DNA of 64,000 nt. It comes from Burkholderia ubonensis subsp. mesacidophila (lineage in GTDB: Bacteria; Pseudomonadota; Gammaproteobacteria; Burkholderiales; Burkholderiaceae). This document shows, one piece after another, positions 1-9,594 of this stretch. The notes below the pieces were generated by a model that searched no databases, had not been told where the DNA came from, and saw nothing but the letters and a program-made list of their open reading frames with translations. A program made the position numbers and the translations under genes. The stretch is taken from NCBI RefSeq assembly GCF_002097715.1, contig NZ_CP020740.1, positions 1-64,000 on the forward strand. The letters are read 5' to 3'. Within the stretch, counting starts at the first letter, position 1; every line of letters starts with the position of its first letter.

Positions 1-1460
1 TGCATCTGCCGCACCTCAAACTCGAAGCGTTCCGGCCGCGATCGCCGGCGCCGTCGTCTGACGATGCGCGCGGCCTCGTCGTGCTCGAGCGCGATCGCGT
101 TGTCGCGATGGATCGTGCTGCGCGCGCGCTGGGGGTCGTCGTCGACATGCGCCGTGGTGGCGTGCTGTCGCTCGCGCCGGACGCGCAGCTCTGCGAACGG
201 GACGTCGTGCGCGAGCGCGAGCTCGTGCTCGGCGTTGCCTACGCGCTGTTGCAGTTCACACCCAGCGTCGTCGACGCTGGCGAAGCCGTGGTGCTCCTCG
301 ACGTGACGGCCAGTCTGCGCTTGTTCCACGGGATCCGCGCGCTGCGCCAGCGCGTGCGCGACGTCGCCGCGTCGTTTGGCGTCACCGCGGCCGTGTCGGT
401 CGCGTCGACGGGACCGGCCGCGTGGATGATCGCTCGCGGTCTGCGCGGCGGCATCGCGCTGTCCGCGCGCTCGCTGCACCGCGCGCTCGCGCGCGTGTCG
501 CTGGCGGTCGCTCCGCCGGCCCGGCCCTACGTCCAGTGGTTCGACGAACTCGGCTGCACGACGCTCGCCGATTTGCAGCGCTTGCCGCGCGCCGGGCTCA
601 AGAAGCGTTGCGGCACGCCGCTGCTGGACTGGCTCGACCAGGTCGTCGGCACCGCGCCGGCCGCCTATGACTGGCTCGACATGCCGCCGGCTTTCGATAT
701 GCGCGTCGAGCTGATGGACCGTGTCGAACATGCCGAGGCGCTGCTGTTCGTGGCGCACCGGCTGATCCTGCAGATGACGGGCTGGCTCGCGGCCAAGCAA
801 CTGGACGTCGCCGGGATTACGCTGCAGCTCGAGCACGAACGGGGCCGCGACGCGATCGCGCCGACCGCGATCGAGATAGCACTCGGCGCCCCCACCCGCT
901 TCGAGGAGCACCTGACCCGCCTGGTCAAAGAGCGTCTCGCACACGTCGAGCTCGCCGCGCCTGTGATCGCAGTTCGCTTGGTCGCCAATCGTGTGCAGCC
1001 GGCCGCCGCCCCGAGCGAATCGCTGTTTCCGGAGCCTGGCGGCACGCCGCAGGATCATGCGCGGCTGCTCGAGCTGTTGACCGCACGGCTCGGCGCAGAG
1101 AACGTCCTCGCGCCGGCTCCCATAGCCGACTACCGTCCGGAGGCCGCGGCGCGCTGGGTGCCGCTGCGCGACGCGCCAAAGCTGCCACCGCTGCCGGCCG
1201 ATCTGCCGCGGCCGGCATGGTTGCTCGAGACGCCCGTGCCTCTGCTGATGCGCGGACATCGGCCGTTCTATGGCACGCCGCTGCGCATGGTGTCGCCCGG
1301 TGAGCGCATCGAAGGTGGCTGGCAGGACGGTCGGATCGTCACGCGCGACTACTTCGTCGCGGAAGATGAAAACGGTGCGTGCTACTGGGTGTTCAAGGAA
1401 CGGCCGTCGGCGAGCGACGAGACCGAGGCGCGCTATTTTCTGCACGGCCTGTTCGGCTGA
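1..1460 (+). CDS. imuB: ImuB, Y-family polymerase-like mutagenesis protein (5' end outside window)
   Basis: ImuB is the catalytically inactive Y-family polymerase homologue that acts as adaptor between the beta clamp and DnaE2 in SOS mutagenesis. The open frame runs back to the window edge: bases 3-80 read HLPHLKLEAFRP and onward, the usual ImuB N-terminus, so the gene begins upstream and the GTG at 81 is not its start. Typical features are a MRRGGVLSLAPDA-like segment, a helix-hairpin region near TLADLQRLPRAGLKKR, and a C-terminal region ending ARYFLHGLFG. The stop lies 6 bp before dnaE2, so the two are co-transcribed. ImuA would be expected just upstream, outside the window. Confidence 0.93.
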   Translation, partial: HLPHLKLEAFRPRSPAPSSDDARGLVVLERDRVVAMDRAARALGVVVDMRRGGVLSLAPDAQLCERDVVRERELVLGVAYALLQFTPSVVDAGEAVVLLDVTASLRLFHGIRALRQRVRDVAASFGVTAAVSVASTGPAAWMIARGLRGGIALSARSLHRALARVSLAVAPPARPYVQWFDELGCTTLADLQRLPRAGLKKRCGTPLLDWLDQVVGTAPAAYDWLDMPPAFDMRVELMDRVEHAEALLFVAHRLILQMTGWLAAKQLDVAGITLQLEHERGRDAIAPTAIEIALGAPTRFEEHLTRLVKERLAHVELAAPVIAVRLVANRVQPAAAPSESLFPEPGGTPQDHARLLELLTARLGAENVLAPAPIADYRPEAAARWVPLRDAPKLPPLPADLPRPAWLLETPVPLLMRGHRPFYGTPLRMVSPGERIEGGWQDGRIVTRDYFVAEDENGACYWVFKERPSASDETEARYFLHGLFG

Positions 1461-1466
1461 TCGCTC

Positions 1467-4400
1467 ATGTCCGAGGTGTCCTACAGCGCGCTGCCCGCCT
1501 ATGCTGAACTCCAGTGCGCCAGCCAATTCTCGTTCCTGCAGGGCGCCTCGCATGCCGAGGAATACGTCGCGCGGGCGGCGCAGCTTGGCTACAGCGCGAT
1601 CGCGATCACGGACGAGTGCTCGCTCGCCGGCGTCGTGCGCGCGCACGTCGAGGCGAAAGCGGCCGGCCTGCCGCTGATCATCGGCTCGCACTTCCGGCTC
1701 ACGGCCGCCGACGGCTCGACAGCGCTCGCCTTCACCGCTCTCGCGACGAACCGCGACGGTTACGGCAACCTCTGCGAGCTCGTCTCGCTCGGCCGGATGC
1801 GCGGCAAGAAAGGCTCGTATCGGCTGGCGCCGCTGGATCTCGAGCACCCGGACCCACCCTACTCGCATCTGCGCGGCCTCGCCGACTGCCTCGCGATCCT
1901 GTCGCCCGAATTCCCGGCGAACGAGCAGCGCCTCGACGCGCAGATCGAATGGTTCGCGCGCGTGTTCGGCGATCGCGCGTGGGTTGCGCTGACGCTTCAT
2001 GCGCGCGCGATGGATGACATCCACCGCGGCATCGTCGAGCGCGTCGCCGCGAGCCACGGCGTGCCGGTGGTGGCCACCAGTTGGCCGCTGATGCACGTGC
2101 GCTCCCGCAAACCGTTGCAGGACGTGCTGACGGCGATCCGGATCGGCCGCCCGGTCTCCGAATGCGGCTACGAGCTGGCGCAGAACGCCGAGCGCCATTT
2201 GCGCTCGCGCCTGCGTCTCGCAAACCTCTATCCGGTCGGCGCGCTCGAGGAGACCGTGCGAGTCGCGCGGCGCTGCACGTTTTCGCTCGACGACCTGAAA
2301 TACGAATACCCGGACGAAGTGGTCCCCGCCGGCTACGACCCGCCAACGTACCTGCGTGATCAGACCTACATCGGCGCGCGCCGGCGCTTTCCGGGCGGCA
2401 TTCCGGTCGACGTGCAGGCGCAGATCGAGCACGAGCTGCAGCTGATCGCCGACCTGAACTACGAGGCGTACTTCCTCACGGTCTACGACATCGTGCAGTT
2501 CGCGCGCGGGCAAGGCATCCTGTGCCAGGGCCGCGGGTCCGCTGCGAACTCGGCCGTCTGCTATTGCCTGGGCGTCACCGAAGTGGACCCATCGCGGCAG
2601 TCGATGCTGTTCGAGCGATTCATCAGCAAGGAACGCAACGAGCCGCCGGATATCGACGTCGATTTCGAGCATCAGCGTCGCGAAGAGGTGATGCAGTACA
2701 TCTATCGCAAGTACGGCCGCGACCGCGCAGCGTTGACCGCGGCGGTCACCACCTATCGGCCGCGCAGCGCACTGCGCGAGGCCGGCAAGGCGCTCGGGGT
2801 CGACCTGGCGATCGTCGACCGGGTCGCGAAAAGTCATAGATGGTTCGACTCGCGCGAGGATCTGCTGCAACGATTCGGCGAGGCCGGGCTCGATCCCGAG
2901 GCGCCGCTCAATCAGCAATGGGCGAAGTACGCCGCGCAGCTGCTCGGCTACCCCCGCCACCTCTCGCAGCATTCCGGCGGCTTCGTGATCAGCCGCGGCA
3001 AGCTCACGCGGCTCGTCCCGGTCGAGAACGCGGCGATGGAGAATCGCACGATCATCCAGTGGGACAAGGACGATCTCGAAGCGATCGGGCTGTTAAAGAT
3101 CGATATTCTTGCCCTCGGGATGTTGTCGATGGTTCGACGCGCGCTCGACATGATTTCCGAGAAGCGCGGCGAGACGTTTGAGCTGCAGGACATCCCGGCC
3201 GAGGACAAGGCCACCTACGACATGCTGTGCGACGGCGACAGCATGGGTGTGTTCCAAGTCGAATCGCGGGCGCAGATGTCGATGCTGCCGCGACTGCGGC
3301 CGCAATGCTTCTACGACCTGGTGATCGAGGTCGCGATCGTGCGGCCGGGTCCGGTCCAAGGTGGCATGGTGCATCCGTTCCTGCGCCGGCGACAAGGACT
3401 GGAGCCCGTCACGTACCCGTCGCCCGACGTCGAGAAGGCCCTGAAGCGCACGCTTGGCGTGCCCATCTTCCAGGAGCAAGTGATGCAGGTCGCGATGCTG
3501 GCGGCCGGCTTCTCCGCCGGCGAGGCCGACCAGCTGCGCCGCGCGATGGCGGCATGGAAACGCAAGGGCGGCCTTGAGCCGTATCACGAGCGGCTGGTGA
3601 GCGGCATGCTCGCGCGCGGCTACGATCGCGAGTTCGCCGAGGCGATCTTCGCGCAAATCAAGGGCTTCGGTGACTATGGCTTCCCGGAAAGCCACGCGGC
3701 CAGCTTTGCCCTGCTCGTCTACGCGAGCGCCTGGCTGCGCCGGCACGAGCCGGCCGTGTTCCTGACCGCGCTGCTCAACAGCCAGCCGATGGGCTTCTAC
3801 ACGCCGTCCCAGCTGCTGCAGGACGCCCGGCGCCGCGGCGTCCAAGTGCTGCCCGTCGACGTGACCGCGAGTGCATGGGATTCGGCGATCGAGGGCCCGA
3901 CGACGTCGGCGCCGGTGCGGCTCGGCTTCTCGCTGCTGCGCGGCATGCGCGAGGACGCGGCCGGCCGCATCGAGCTCGCGCGCGCGGTGCGACCGTTCAT
4001 CGACGTCGCGGATCTCGCTCGCCGGGCGCAGCTCGATCGGCACGACCTGCAGGTGCTCGCCCGCGCGAATGCACTGCGCTCGCTCGCCGGCGGCAACCGA
4101 CGCGCAGCGCTCTGGCTGGCGGCCGCCGCGGTCCCCGATCGGGATATCCTGCGCGGCACCGAGCGCGACGATGCCGTGCCGGCGCTGCCGCAGGCCTCCG
4201 AAGGGAAAGAGATCGTGACGGACTATCACGCGATGGGCTTCACGCTCGGCCGGCACCCGCTTGCGCTACTGCGCGATCGACTCGCGCTCGATCGCCTGCA
4301 GCCGGCCAACCAGTTGGCGACGCTGCGCAGCGGACAGCTTGCGCGCGCGTGTGGGCTGGTCACGGTGCGGCAGCGGCCGGGCACGGCCAATGGCGTGCTG

Positions 4401-4616
4401 TTCATGACGCTCGAGGACGAAACCGGCCAGGTCAACGTGATCCTGTGGCCCGGCCTGCTGGAGAAATTCCGAAAGGAGGCGCTCGGCGCGTCACTGCTCG
4501 CCGTCTATGGCGTGTGGCAGGCCGAGGGGAAAGTACGTCACCTGATCGCGAGCAAGCTCGTTGACCGCACCGAGTTGCTCGGCGCGCTGCCGACGACAGC
4601 GCGGGAGTTTTGCTAG
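1467..4616 (+). CDS. dnaE2: Error-prone DNA polymerase DnaE2 (ImuC)
   Basis: This is a C-family polymerase alpha subunit of the ImuC/DnaE2 class (1049 aa, normal length). It performs translesion synthesis with ImuB. The N-terminal PHP domain starts ELQCASQFSFLQGASH. The polymerase active-site motif is PDIDVDFEHQRREEV, the GRGSAANS and GFPESHAASFALLVY motifs are present, and an OB-fold region near the C-terminus reads FMTLEDETGQVNVILWP. It follows imuB with a 6-bp gap. In this family the cassette is normally LexA-controlled, but its promoter would lie upstream of the window. The gene looks intact and ends facing the T6SS cargo operon. Confidence 0.95.
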   Translation: MSEVSYSALPAYAELQCASQFSFLQGASHAEEYVARAAQLGYSAIAITDECSLAGVVRAHVEAKAAGLPLIIGSHFRLTAADGSTALAFTALATNRDGYGNLCELVSLGRMRGKKGSYRLAPLDLEHPDPPYSHLRGLADCLAILSPEFPANEQRLDAQIEWFARVFGDRAWVALTLHARAMDDIHRGIVERVAASHGVPVVATSWPLMHVRSRKPLQDVLTAIRIGRPVSECGYELAQNAERHLRSRLRLANLYPVGALEETVRVARRCTFSLDDLKYEYPDEVVPAGYDPPTYLRDQTYIGARRRFPGGIPVDVQAQIEHELQLIADLNYEAYFLTVYDIVQFARGQGILCQGRGSAANSAVCYCLGVTEVDPSRQSMLFERFISKERNEPPDIDVDFEHQRREEVMQYIYRKYGRDRAALTAAVTTYRPRSALREAGKALGVDLAIVDRVAKSHRWFDSREDLLQRFGEAGLDPEAPLNQQWAKYAAQLLGYPRHLSQHSGGFVISRGKLTRLVPVENAAMENRTIIQWDKDDLEAIGLLKIDILALGMLSMVRRALDMISEKRGETFELQDIPAEDKATYDMLCDGDSMGVFQVESRAQMSMLPRLRPQCFYDLVIEVAIVRPGPVQGGMVHPFLRRRQGLEPVTYPSPDVEKALKRTLGVPIFQEQVMQVAMLAAGFSAGEADQLRRAMAAWKRKGGLEPYHERLVSGMLARGYDREFAEAIFAQIKGFGDYGFPESHAASFALLVYASAWLRRHEPAVFLTALLNSQPMGFYTPSQLLQDARRRGVQVLPVDVTASAWDSAIEGPTTSAPVRLGFSLLRGMREDAAGRIELARAVRPFIDVADLARRAQLDRHDLQVLARANALRSLAGGNRRAALWLAAAAVPDRDILRGTERDDAVPALPQASEGKEIVTDYHAMGFTLGRHPLALLRDRLALDRLQPANQLATLRSGQLARACGLVTVRQRPGTANGVLFMTLEDETGQVNVILWPGLLEKFRKEALGASLLAVYGVWQAEGKVRHLIASKLVDRTELLGALPTTAREFC

Positions 4617-4627
4617 TCGCGCGCCGT

Positions 4628-4646
4628 CAGTCCGCGGCGCGGACTG
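4628..4646. terminator. Hairpin between convergent dnaE2 and immunity gene
   Basis: A perfect inverted repeat (CAGTCCGCG / CGCGGACTG) lies in the 48-bp gap between the dnaE2 stop and the convergent minus-strand gene. There is no T-run, so it would be at best a weak or Rho-assisted terminator. Confidence 0.35.
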
Positions 4647-4664
4647 ATGCTCGCACATTGCTAG

Positions 4665-5264
4665 TCAGGCTGGGGGATCTTGATCCATGACAAACGTTCC
4701 CCCCTGATAGTGATACGTGCGCGTGAGCGGCGCCGGCCGTTCGTAATTCATCCAGTGGATCTGAATTCCTTCGACTTTCTCATCCCACGCTATCGCGAGG
4801 TACGGCGACTTATTGCCAGAATCTGTGAAGAGATCCACGTTTTTCAGGCAGCTTTGGACAAGGGTCGAGAACGCGACTTCGGCCTTTCCGTGGTGAAGAC
4901 GAAGCACATAGAGCGTACCTTCTTCTCCTGCTCCGCAGTATCCCATCGGGTTATCGCTCGATGGCTGATTGACAACCACCATCGCGAATTCTCTACCGTC
5001 GATCACCTTCGAATGTTCGGTAGGAAACGCGACACTCGACGACGAACGCAACACACGTTGAAGCTCCTTTGGAATTATCAGCGATTGCACCTTGCCGTGC
5101 CGCGCGTCCGTCTCCAACAGCTTGCGCGACTTCTCCTGAAGGATGGGGCCACCGCTCAACTGCACGAACTGCGGTGCTGGCGTTTGAGCGAAGGTGGCCA
5201 CGCCGACTGTGGCGGCAACTGCCGCGCATAACGTCCTTCTAATTGTTCGCCATGTGGTCTGCAT
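4665..5264 (-). CDS. Exported protein, candidate immunity to the T6SS effector
   Basis: This encodes a 199-aa protein of no recognised family. The start is set at the ATG at 5264, because the N-terminus MQTTWRTIRRTLCAAVAATVGVATFAQ is then a signal peptide; residues read upstream of it look non-coding. The mature part is hydrophilic with two cysteines (NPMGYCGAGEE and LVQSCLKNVD), consistent with a periplasmic fold. It overlaps the 3' end of the effector gene by 26 bp and is the last gene of a vgrG-effector-X operon. That position and export signal fit an immunity protein against a peptidoglycan-cleaving effector. The role is inferred from context only. Confidence 0.65.
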   Translation of the reverse strand: MQTTWRTIRRTLCAAVAATVGVATFAQTPAPQFVQLSGGPILQEKSRKLLETDARHGKVQSLIIPKELQRVLRSSSSVAFPTEHSKVIDGREFAMVVVNQPSSDNPMGYCGAGEEGTLYVLRLHHGKAEVAFSTLVQSCLKNVDLFTDSGNKSPYLAIAWDEKVEGIQIHWMNYERPAPLTRTYHYQGGTFVMDQDPPA

Positions 5265-6234
5265 AACAGATGCCCGAGTAGATCCAATCGTTCTCACTGC
5301 TGCGGCCCTTCTTCCCTTTTTTGTACGTGTCCTTGTCTCGCTTGTGCAATTCTTCCACAGTCTTGCCTTTGTTGGCATCTTTGGACATGTCCCACCCGAT
5401 ATTGCCTGTGTCCGGATCGCACATAATCGATCCATTCGGTACCCATGACTTTGAGCTTTCGTCCCAACGGTAGTAGATGCTGCCGTTCCAGCGAGAAAAT
5501 GTCGCCCGGATGAGCTGATCTTCGGTGTACGGATGACCGGCTAGATCGTTTTTGGCATATCCCTGCTTCTCTTGGTACAGCTTGACTCCGACCTTGATGT
5601 TCTCCTTCCAATTCCATACCTGCTCATACGTTGGCGCGGGATTGGTCATTTGTGTCATCCCATAGCCGTTGTCGAACGCAACGACCGGTTCATTGTCGGC
5701 GTTGATGAAGTTCTTGTATTGACTTTCTTGTTTGATGACTCGATCGAACCCGACGGCGTTTTGTTGCGTCTTGAGGAACTCAAGAATTGCATCTGTGCTT
5801 GGGTTCGTACCAGTGATGAATACAGTCCGCCTGAACTCGCTGGTTCCTGCCGTCACCTCGACAGTCAATTTCCCACCGAGGATCTTGCCGCCGAGATCCG
5901 CCACCCATGTCTTGTCATTGCTCGAGAAGGATCCGGTATCAGTAAACGTCTTCAGCTTCCCGCCGCGCTTAGTCTCACGCAGCCCACTCACCTGAGCGTC
6001 CCACGTGATGGTCCACTTCCACTGATAAGGTGCGGGTTGATCGCTCTTTATCTCGAAAGTGATCTCCGGGAATTTCGGTGCGTCGCTGATGACGAACTTG
6101 TCGCCGGATGCCGGCCGAACCCATTCCCCGGTGTCGTTTTGAATGACAGCCTTCACCAACGACTCTTGATCCTCGCCGGTTGTCGACGCATGTTTGACGT
6201 GTCGCTTTTCGACTTTACGCTTCTTCGCTGTCAT
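5239..6234 (-). CDS. T6SS cargo effector with lysozyme-like C-terminal domain
   Basis: This 331-aa protein has no signal peptide. Residues 1-20 are basic, residues about 45-145 look like a beta-rich domain, and residues about 147-331 look like a lysozyme or lytic-transglycosylase fold. Glu170 in FDRVIKQESQYKNF is the likely catalytic acid and the GYGMTQMTNP stretch (190-199) resembles the GxGxxQ motif of this fold. The gene overlaps the vgrG stop by 20 bp and the next gene by 26 bp, so the three are translationally linked. The predicted role is peptidoglycan cleavage in a rival cell after delivery on VgrG. Base composition is visibly less GC-rich than the flanks, suggesting separate acquisition. 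Confidence 0.7.
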   Translation of the reverse strand: MTAKKRKVEKRHVKHASTTGEDQESLVKAVIQNDTGEWVRPASGDKFVISDAPKFPEITFEIKSDQPAPYQWKWTITWDAQVSGLRETKRGGKLKTFTDTGSFSSNDKTWVADLGGKILGGKLTVEVTAGTSEFRRTVFITGTNPSTDAILEFLKTQQNAVGFDRVIKQESQYKNFINADNEPVVAFDNGYGMTQMTNPAPTYEQVWNWKENIKVGVKLYQEKQGYAKNDLAGHPYTEDQLIRATFSRWNGSIYYRWDESSKSWVPNGSIMCDPDTGNIGWDMSKDANKGKTVEELHKRDKDTYKKGKKGRSSENDWIYSGICYADHMANN

Positions 6235-8920
6235 CTTCGACCTCCCTATATACGGTCAACGAGAGGGACTCAGGTTGATTCGTGTAGACGTGCTGAGTGA
6301 AGCCGTTGGCGTCGCTGAAACCGCTCCATTTCTTGCCTGATTCGCTCTCGATCTCATAGCGCGTGTGAGCGAGGACGGTTTTCCCGTCATCGTCAACCAG
6401 ATGGAACTGCTCGTGATAACGCGGCGCGTCGCCCGCGTGGGGTAAGCCAGGCAAGACGTAGCCTTGCGCGGTCGGTCCATCGAAGCTATGCGCGCTGCCC
6501 TTGATGTCTGCCTTGCCCGGGGCATGGATCTGAATGTCACCGTTCGCAATCCGAATATAGGCGCCACCCGATGTCAGGAAAATTTCCTGGTCAGCTGCGA
6601 CTTCGATCTTCGCGCCGGTCGAAAGGACCTTGACCGTCTTCTGCGCGACCAGCTCGATGTTGTCGGAGTGCGACTGAATCTCGACCTTCCCTCGTCCCGC
6701 GAACAGCTTCATTCCGGAATTCTGGACGAATAGGCTCAGCTTGTTTGCAACGCTCGCAATCAGCGATTTTCCGACCGCGATGTGCGTGCTTTGACCGCTC
6801 ACCAAGTTGACGTGCTGTGCGGCGGACAGATGGGCAGACGTATTGGTCGATAGTGCGAGCCCCGAGGGACTGCCAAACAACATCACCGGGTCCTTAAACG
6901 CGTTTGCGCTTCCCGTGCCGCCGCCGGCAGTTCGTCCTCCCGATGGGTTGCGACTGACGTTCCCCTGCGTTGCATCTGTCAATTCCTTCAGTGCGTTGTA
7001 TCCACACTGCAAGTTCTCCGCCCGGTGGGCCTCGCTAGCGTTCGAAAGCGCTTCGATCAGGCTCTCGGCTTTGACAAGCTGCTGCTGCGTATCACGCACG
7101 TCCAGTTGCTGACTATCGGCTGAACTCCGGTAGGTGGTGACATAGAGACCGCAGTTCGCGCGCACCGCGCCAAAGTTGTCGGTACGGAGATCAAATCCAC
7201 TCCCCAGGTAATCGCCTCGTGAATTTCCGGTCTGCTGGATCAGATATCCAAGGTGGAGCAGAGAATTTCCCTGGCTACTGAATAGCTGCACGCGATTCTG
7301 GCCCGTCGAGTCGTCCATCACCATCTGGTTGTAGCCGGCCCCAGCATACTCCTTCGATCGATAGCCCGAGAGCAGACCGGTCGTGTGCCACTGAGGCTTT
7401 GTCGCGCCGTTGTATACGCGGGCCATCGCAATCGGCCGGTCGCAATCACCTCCGATATAGTCGATTAGCACTTCTTCGCCAACACGCGGTGGATGCACGG
7501 CGCCGTAACCGCCGCCGACATCGGATTGCGCCACGCGCACCCAACATGAAGCATTCTCGGTCCCGCCATTGACTCGGTCCCAGACGAAATGAACCTTGAT
7601 CCGGTTCAGCTCGTCGGTGTAGACCTCCTCGTTTTGTGGTCCAACTACTATCGCCGTCTCGAGATGTGTCGGGGGTTTCGGGTGTTCGAACGGGCTGCGG
7701 AACGGAACGGTCGTCCGCTGTGCTTCTACTTCGATCTTGAACAGTCCACTGGACCCGTCAATACCTGACACGACGTACTGGGTGTCGGCTGCGCCGTCAG
7801 ACCGTGCGGCATCAACTTGATCGTCGAGGCCATGTGGAAAGCGGCGCCCTGTTCTCCGGATCGGTAGGTTGTTTTGGATGACCCAGTGAACCGCAATCGC
7901 CGCGAATTCGCGCTGCTCGGCCGGATCACGATCGTGCTCAGGATGGTTCTGAAATGTGAAACGTTTGCCTGCGTCGCCTGAGCGCCAGCTGCCGCGGCCA
8001 AAGAAGCGCTTCGATCGAGACTCCCATTCCTCTACGCGGATCTTCGACAGCACATCACCACGTTGTTGCGTCGAGAACGCGTAAGCCCCAGTGTACTGAT
8101 ACACCTCGGCCTGACCCGGAAGGTCGCCTTGATTCGGCATTGTGGGCAGTGAGGTGCCCTTCGGATTGAAGTGGCCAGCCGGGTGTTTGTAGTCGAACGT
8201 GCGGGTCGCGAGCGACGTACTCTGCAATGTTCGGGTGCTGGTCCAATCCGTCATCGCGTCGGCTTCACTGCTCGTCCCGGCTCGGTAAAACGCCAGTGCT
8301 AACGGTTCGTCAAGCGTACTTAGCCGATCCGTGATCACGAGTCGGTGTGCCTTCCCGTCATCGTCGTGCTTCCAGAATCCGAAAAGCCCCTCCGACTCGA
8401 GTAGGCGATGAACAAAGTTCCAGTCGGTCTCGTCCTGGCGGCAGAAGGACAGCGGTGGAAGCGATTCGGTGAACCGGAACTCGAAGAAGCCGCGGGCTTG
8501 CGGATGTGCGTTGAAGACGTCGGTGACGATCGCGTCGACGGGTTTGTCTTGCCAGATTTTCTGGTCGCGCCGGAACTTCAGGAAATGCATCCACGACGCG
8601 ACCGTGATTTGATGAAACGTGAGCCCACCGTCCGCGCCTAGCCGGCGAGCGGTATGGACATAACCGTGGTGAGCCGCATATGACTGGTCAGATTGCTGCA
8701 TCCAAAGCGTCACCGGCTGGGCAATCAGCTTCTTCAACTCGATATCGCTGGTTGACGACACCACGTCGATCACAAACTCGAAATCGCGTCCTAAGCGCGA
8801 ATTCCCGACAAGCAGGTGAGGGAGTAGAACATTGTCTCCCAACGAAGTTTCTAGCTTCAGAATGCGATGCTGCTGGATCAGGCCGCCGCGCAACTCGGCA
8901 GCGAAATTCTGCACGTTCAT
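6215..8920 (-). CDS. vgrG: Type VI secretion tip protein VgrG
   Basis: This 901-aa VgrG forms the spike at the tip of the T6SS tube. The N-terminal gp27-like part (about 1-330) includes VTLWMQQSDQSYAAHHGYVHTARRLGADGG. The OB-fold base of the spike contains RIKVHFVWDR and GEEVLIDYIGGDCDRPI. A DUF2345-type beta-helix follows (about 640-800, LASTNTSAHLSAAQ to GAYIRIANGDIQIHAPGKADI). The C-terminal extension (about 825-901) holds YHEQFHLVDDDGKTVLA, a region that commonly adapts cargo. It heads the effector-immunity operon. No other T6SS structural gene is in the window, so it would depend on an apparatus encoded elsewhere. Confidence 0.95.
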   Translation of the reverse strand: MNVQNFAAELRGGLIQQHRILKLETSLGDNVLLPHLLVGNSRLGRDFEFVIDVVSSTSDIELKKLIAQPVTLWMQQSDQSYAAHHGYVHTARRLGADGGLTFHQITVASWMHFLKFRRDQKIWQDKPVDAIVTDVFNAHPQARGFFEFRFTESLPPLSFCRQDETDWNFVHRLLESEGLFGFWKHDDDGKAHRLVITDRLSTLDEPLALAFYRAGTSSEADAMTDWTSTRTLQSTSLATRTFDYKHPAGHFNPKGTSLPTMPNQGDLPGQAEVYQYTGAYAFSTQQRGDVLSKIRVEEWESRSKRFFGRGSWRSGDAGKRFTFQNHPEHDRDPAEQREFAAIAVHWVIQNNLPIRRTGRRFPHGLDDQVDAARSDGAADTQYVVSGIDGSSGLFKIEVEAQRTTVPFRSPFEHPKPPTHLETAIVVGPQNEEVYTDELNRIKVHFVWDRVNGGTENASCWVRVAQSDVGGGYGAVHPPRVGEEVLIDYIGGDCDRPIAMARVYNGATKPQWHTTGLLSGYRSKEYAGAGYNQMVMDDSTGQNRVQLFSSQGNSLLHLGYLIQQTGNSRGDYLGSGFDLRTDNFGAVRANCGLYVTTYRSSADSQQLDVRDTQQQLVKAESLIEALSNASEAHRAENLQCGYNALKELTDATQGNVSRNPSGGRTAGGGTGSANAFKDPVMLFGSPSGLALSTNTSAHLSAAQHVNLVSGQSTHIAVGKSLIASVANKLSLFVQNSGMKLFAGRGKVEIQSHSDNIELVAQKTVKVLSTGAKIEVAADQEIFLTSGGAYIRIANGDIQIHAPGKADIKGSAHSFDGPTAQGYVLPGLPHAGDAPRYHEQFHLVDDDGKTVLAHTRYEIESESGKKWSGFSDANGFTQHVYTNQPESLSLTVYREVEDDSEEA

Positions 8921-8939
8921 TGGTAGCCTTTCTGAATTA

Positions 8940-9218
8940 TTACGGCGCCCTCGGATAGCGTCCGGTCCTGCCCCCCGATTTTAGCCTCTTCGCCGCGGTG
9001 AGTAGCTGGCCATAGAATTTCGCCCCAGATTGGGATACTCGGTGACTGACGTGATGCGAGAGCCATCGAAACAATACCGCAACATTGGGGGCACTTAGGT
9101 CGTATAAGTGTGAAATAACGTCAATGATGTCGTCGAATTGCCGGCGTGCGGCTATCAAAATTTGGTCCGCGAGAAAGCTGCATGAATTTTCAACGAAAGA
9201 ATTCTGAGCAAGTTGCAC
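8940..9218 (-). CDS. Possible small protein upstream of vgrG
   Basis: A 92-aa open frame ends 20 bp upstream of the vgrG start on the same strand. It has a helical core (IDVISHLYDLSAPNVAVLFRWL) but no recognised family, and its ribosome-binding site is weak. It could be a real small gene, the remnant of one, or chance. The flanking 8921-9594 stretch otherwise shows no gene. Confidence 0.25.
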   Translation of the reverse strand: MQLAQNSFVENSCSFLADQILIAARRQFDDIIDVISHLYDLSAPNVAVLFRWLSHHVSHRVSQSGAKFYGQLLTAAKRLKSGGRTGRYPRAP

Positions 9219-9594
9219 GGTTCGATCGATTTGCGAAGGACACCGCCGCGGTCAGGTTTCACGAGGCCTGACCAGGGCCCTTACCTACCGCCGCGCCTTG
9301 ACTACGTGACGCAGCTGACGGGGCCTTAGCAAATCCAGCCGATCCACCAAACGCCGATATTCAGATTGAAGCTGTTTGCTAAGTCTGGAACTCGACAATG
9401 AAAAAGCTCCTCGCCTCGAATTCGCGATTAAACACTGGCGCGAAACAATTTCTCCTTTTGAGCTTTCATTTGGCGCAATACCGGAGACTGGCTCACTAAG
9501 CGCACTATTATCATCTCTGATACTGATACTTGACTTCCCGCTGGAGCATGTAACTTCGTCGATGCCTACTTCAAAATCCATACAGGAGAAACCA

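Noticed and set aside
3093..4256. Long minus-strand frame (387 codons) opposite dnaE2
   Set aside because: Antisense shadow of a strongly conserved polymerase gene; translation is Arg/His-rich and motif-free.
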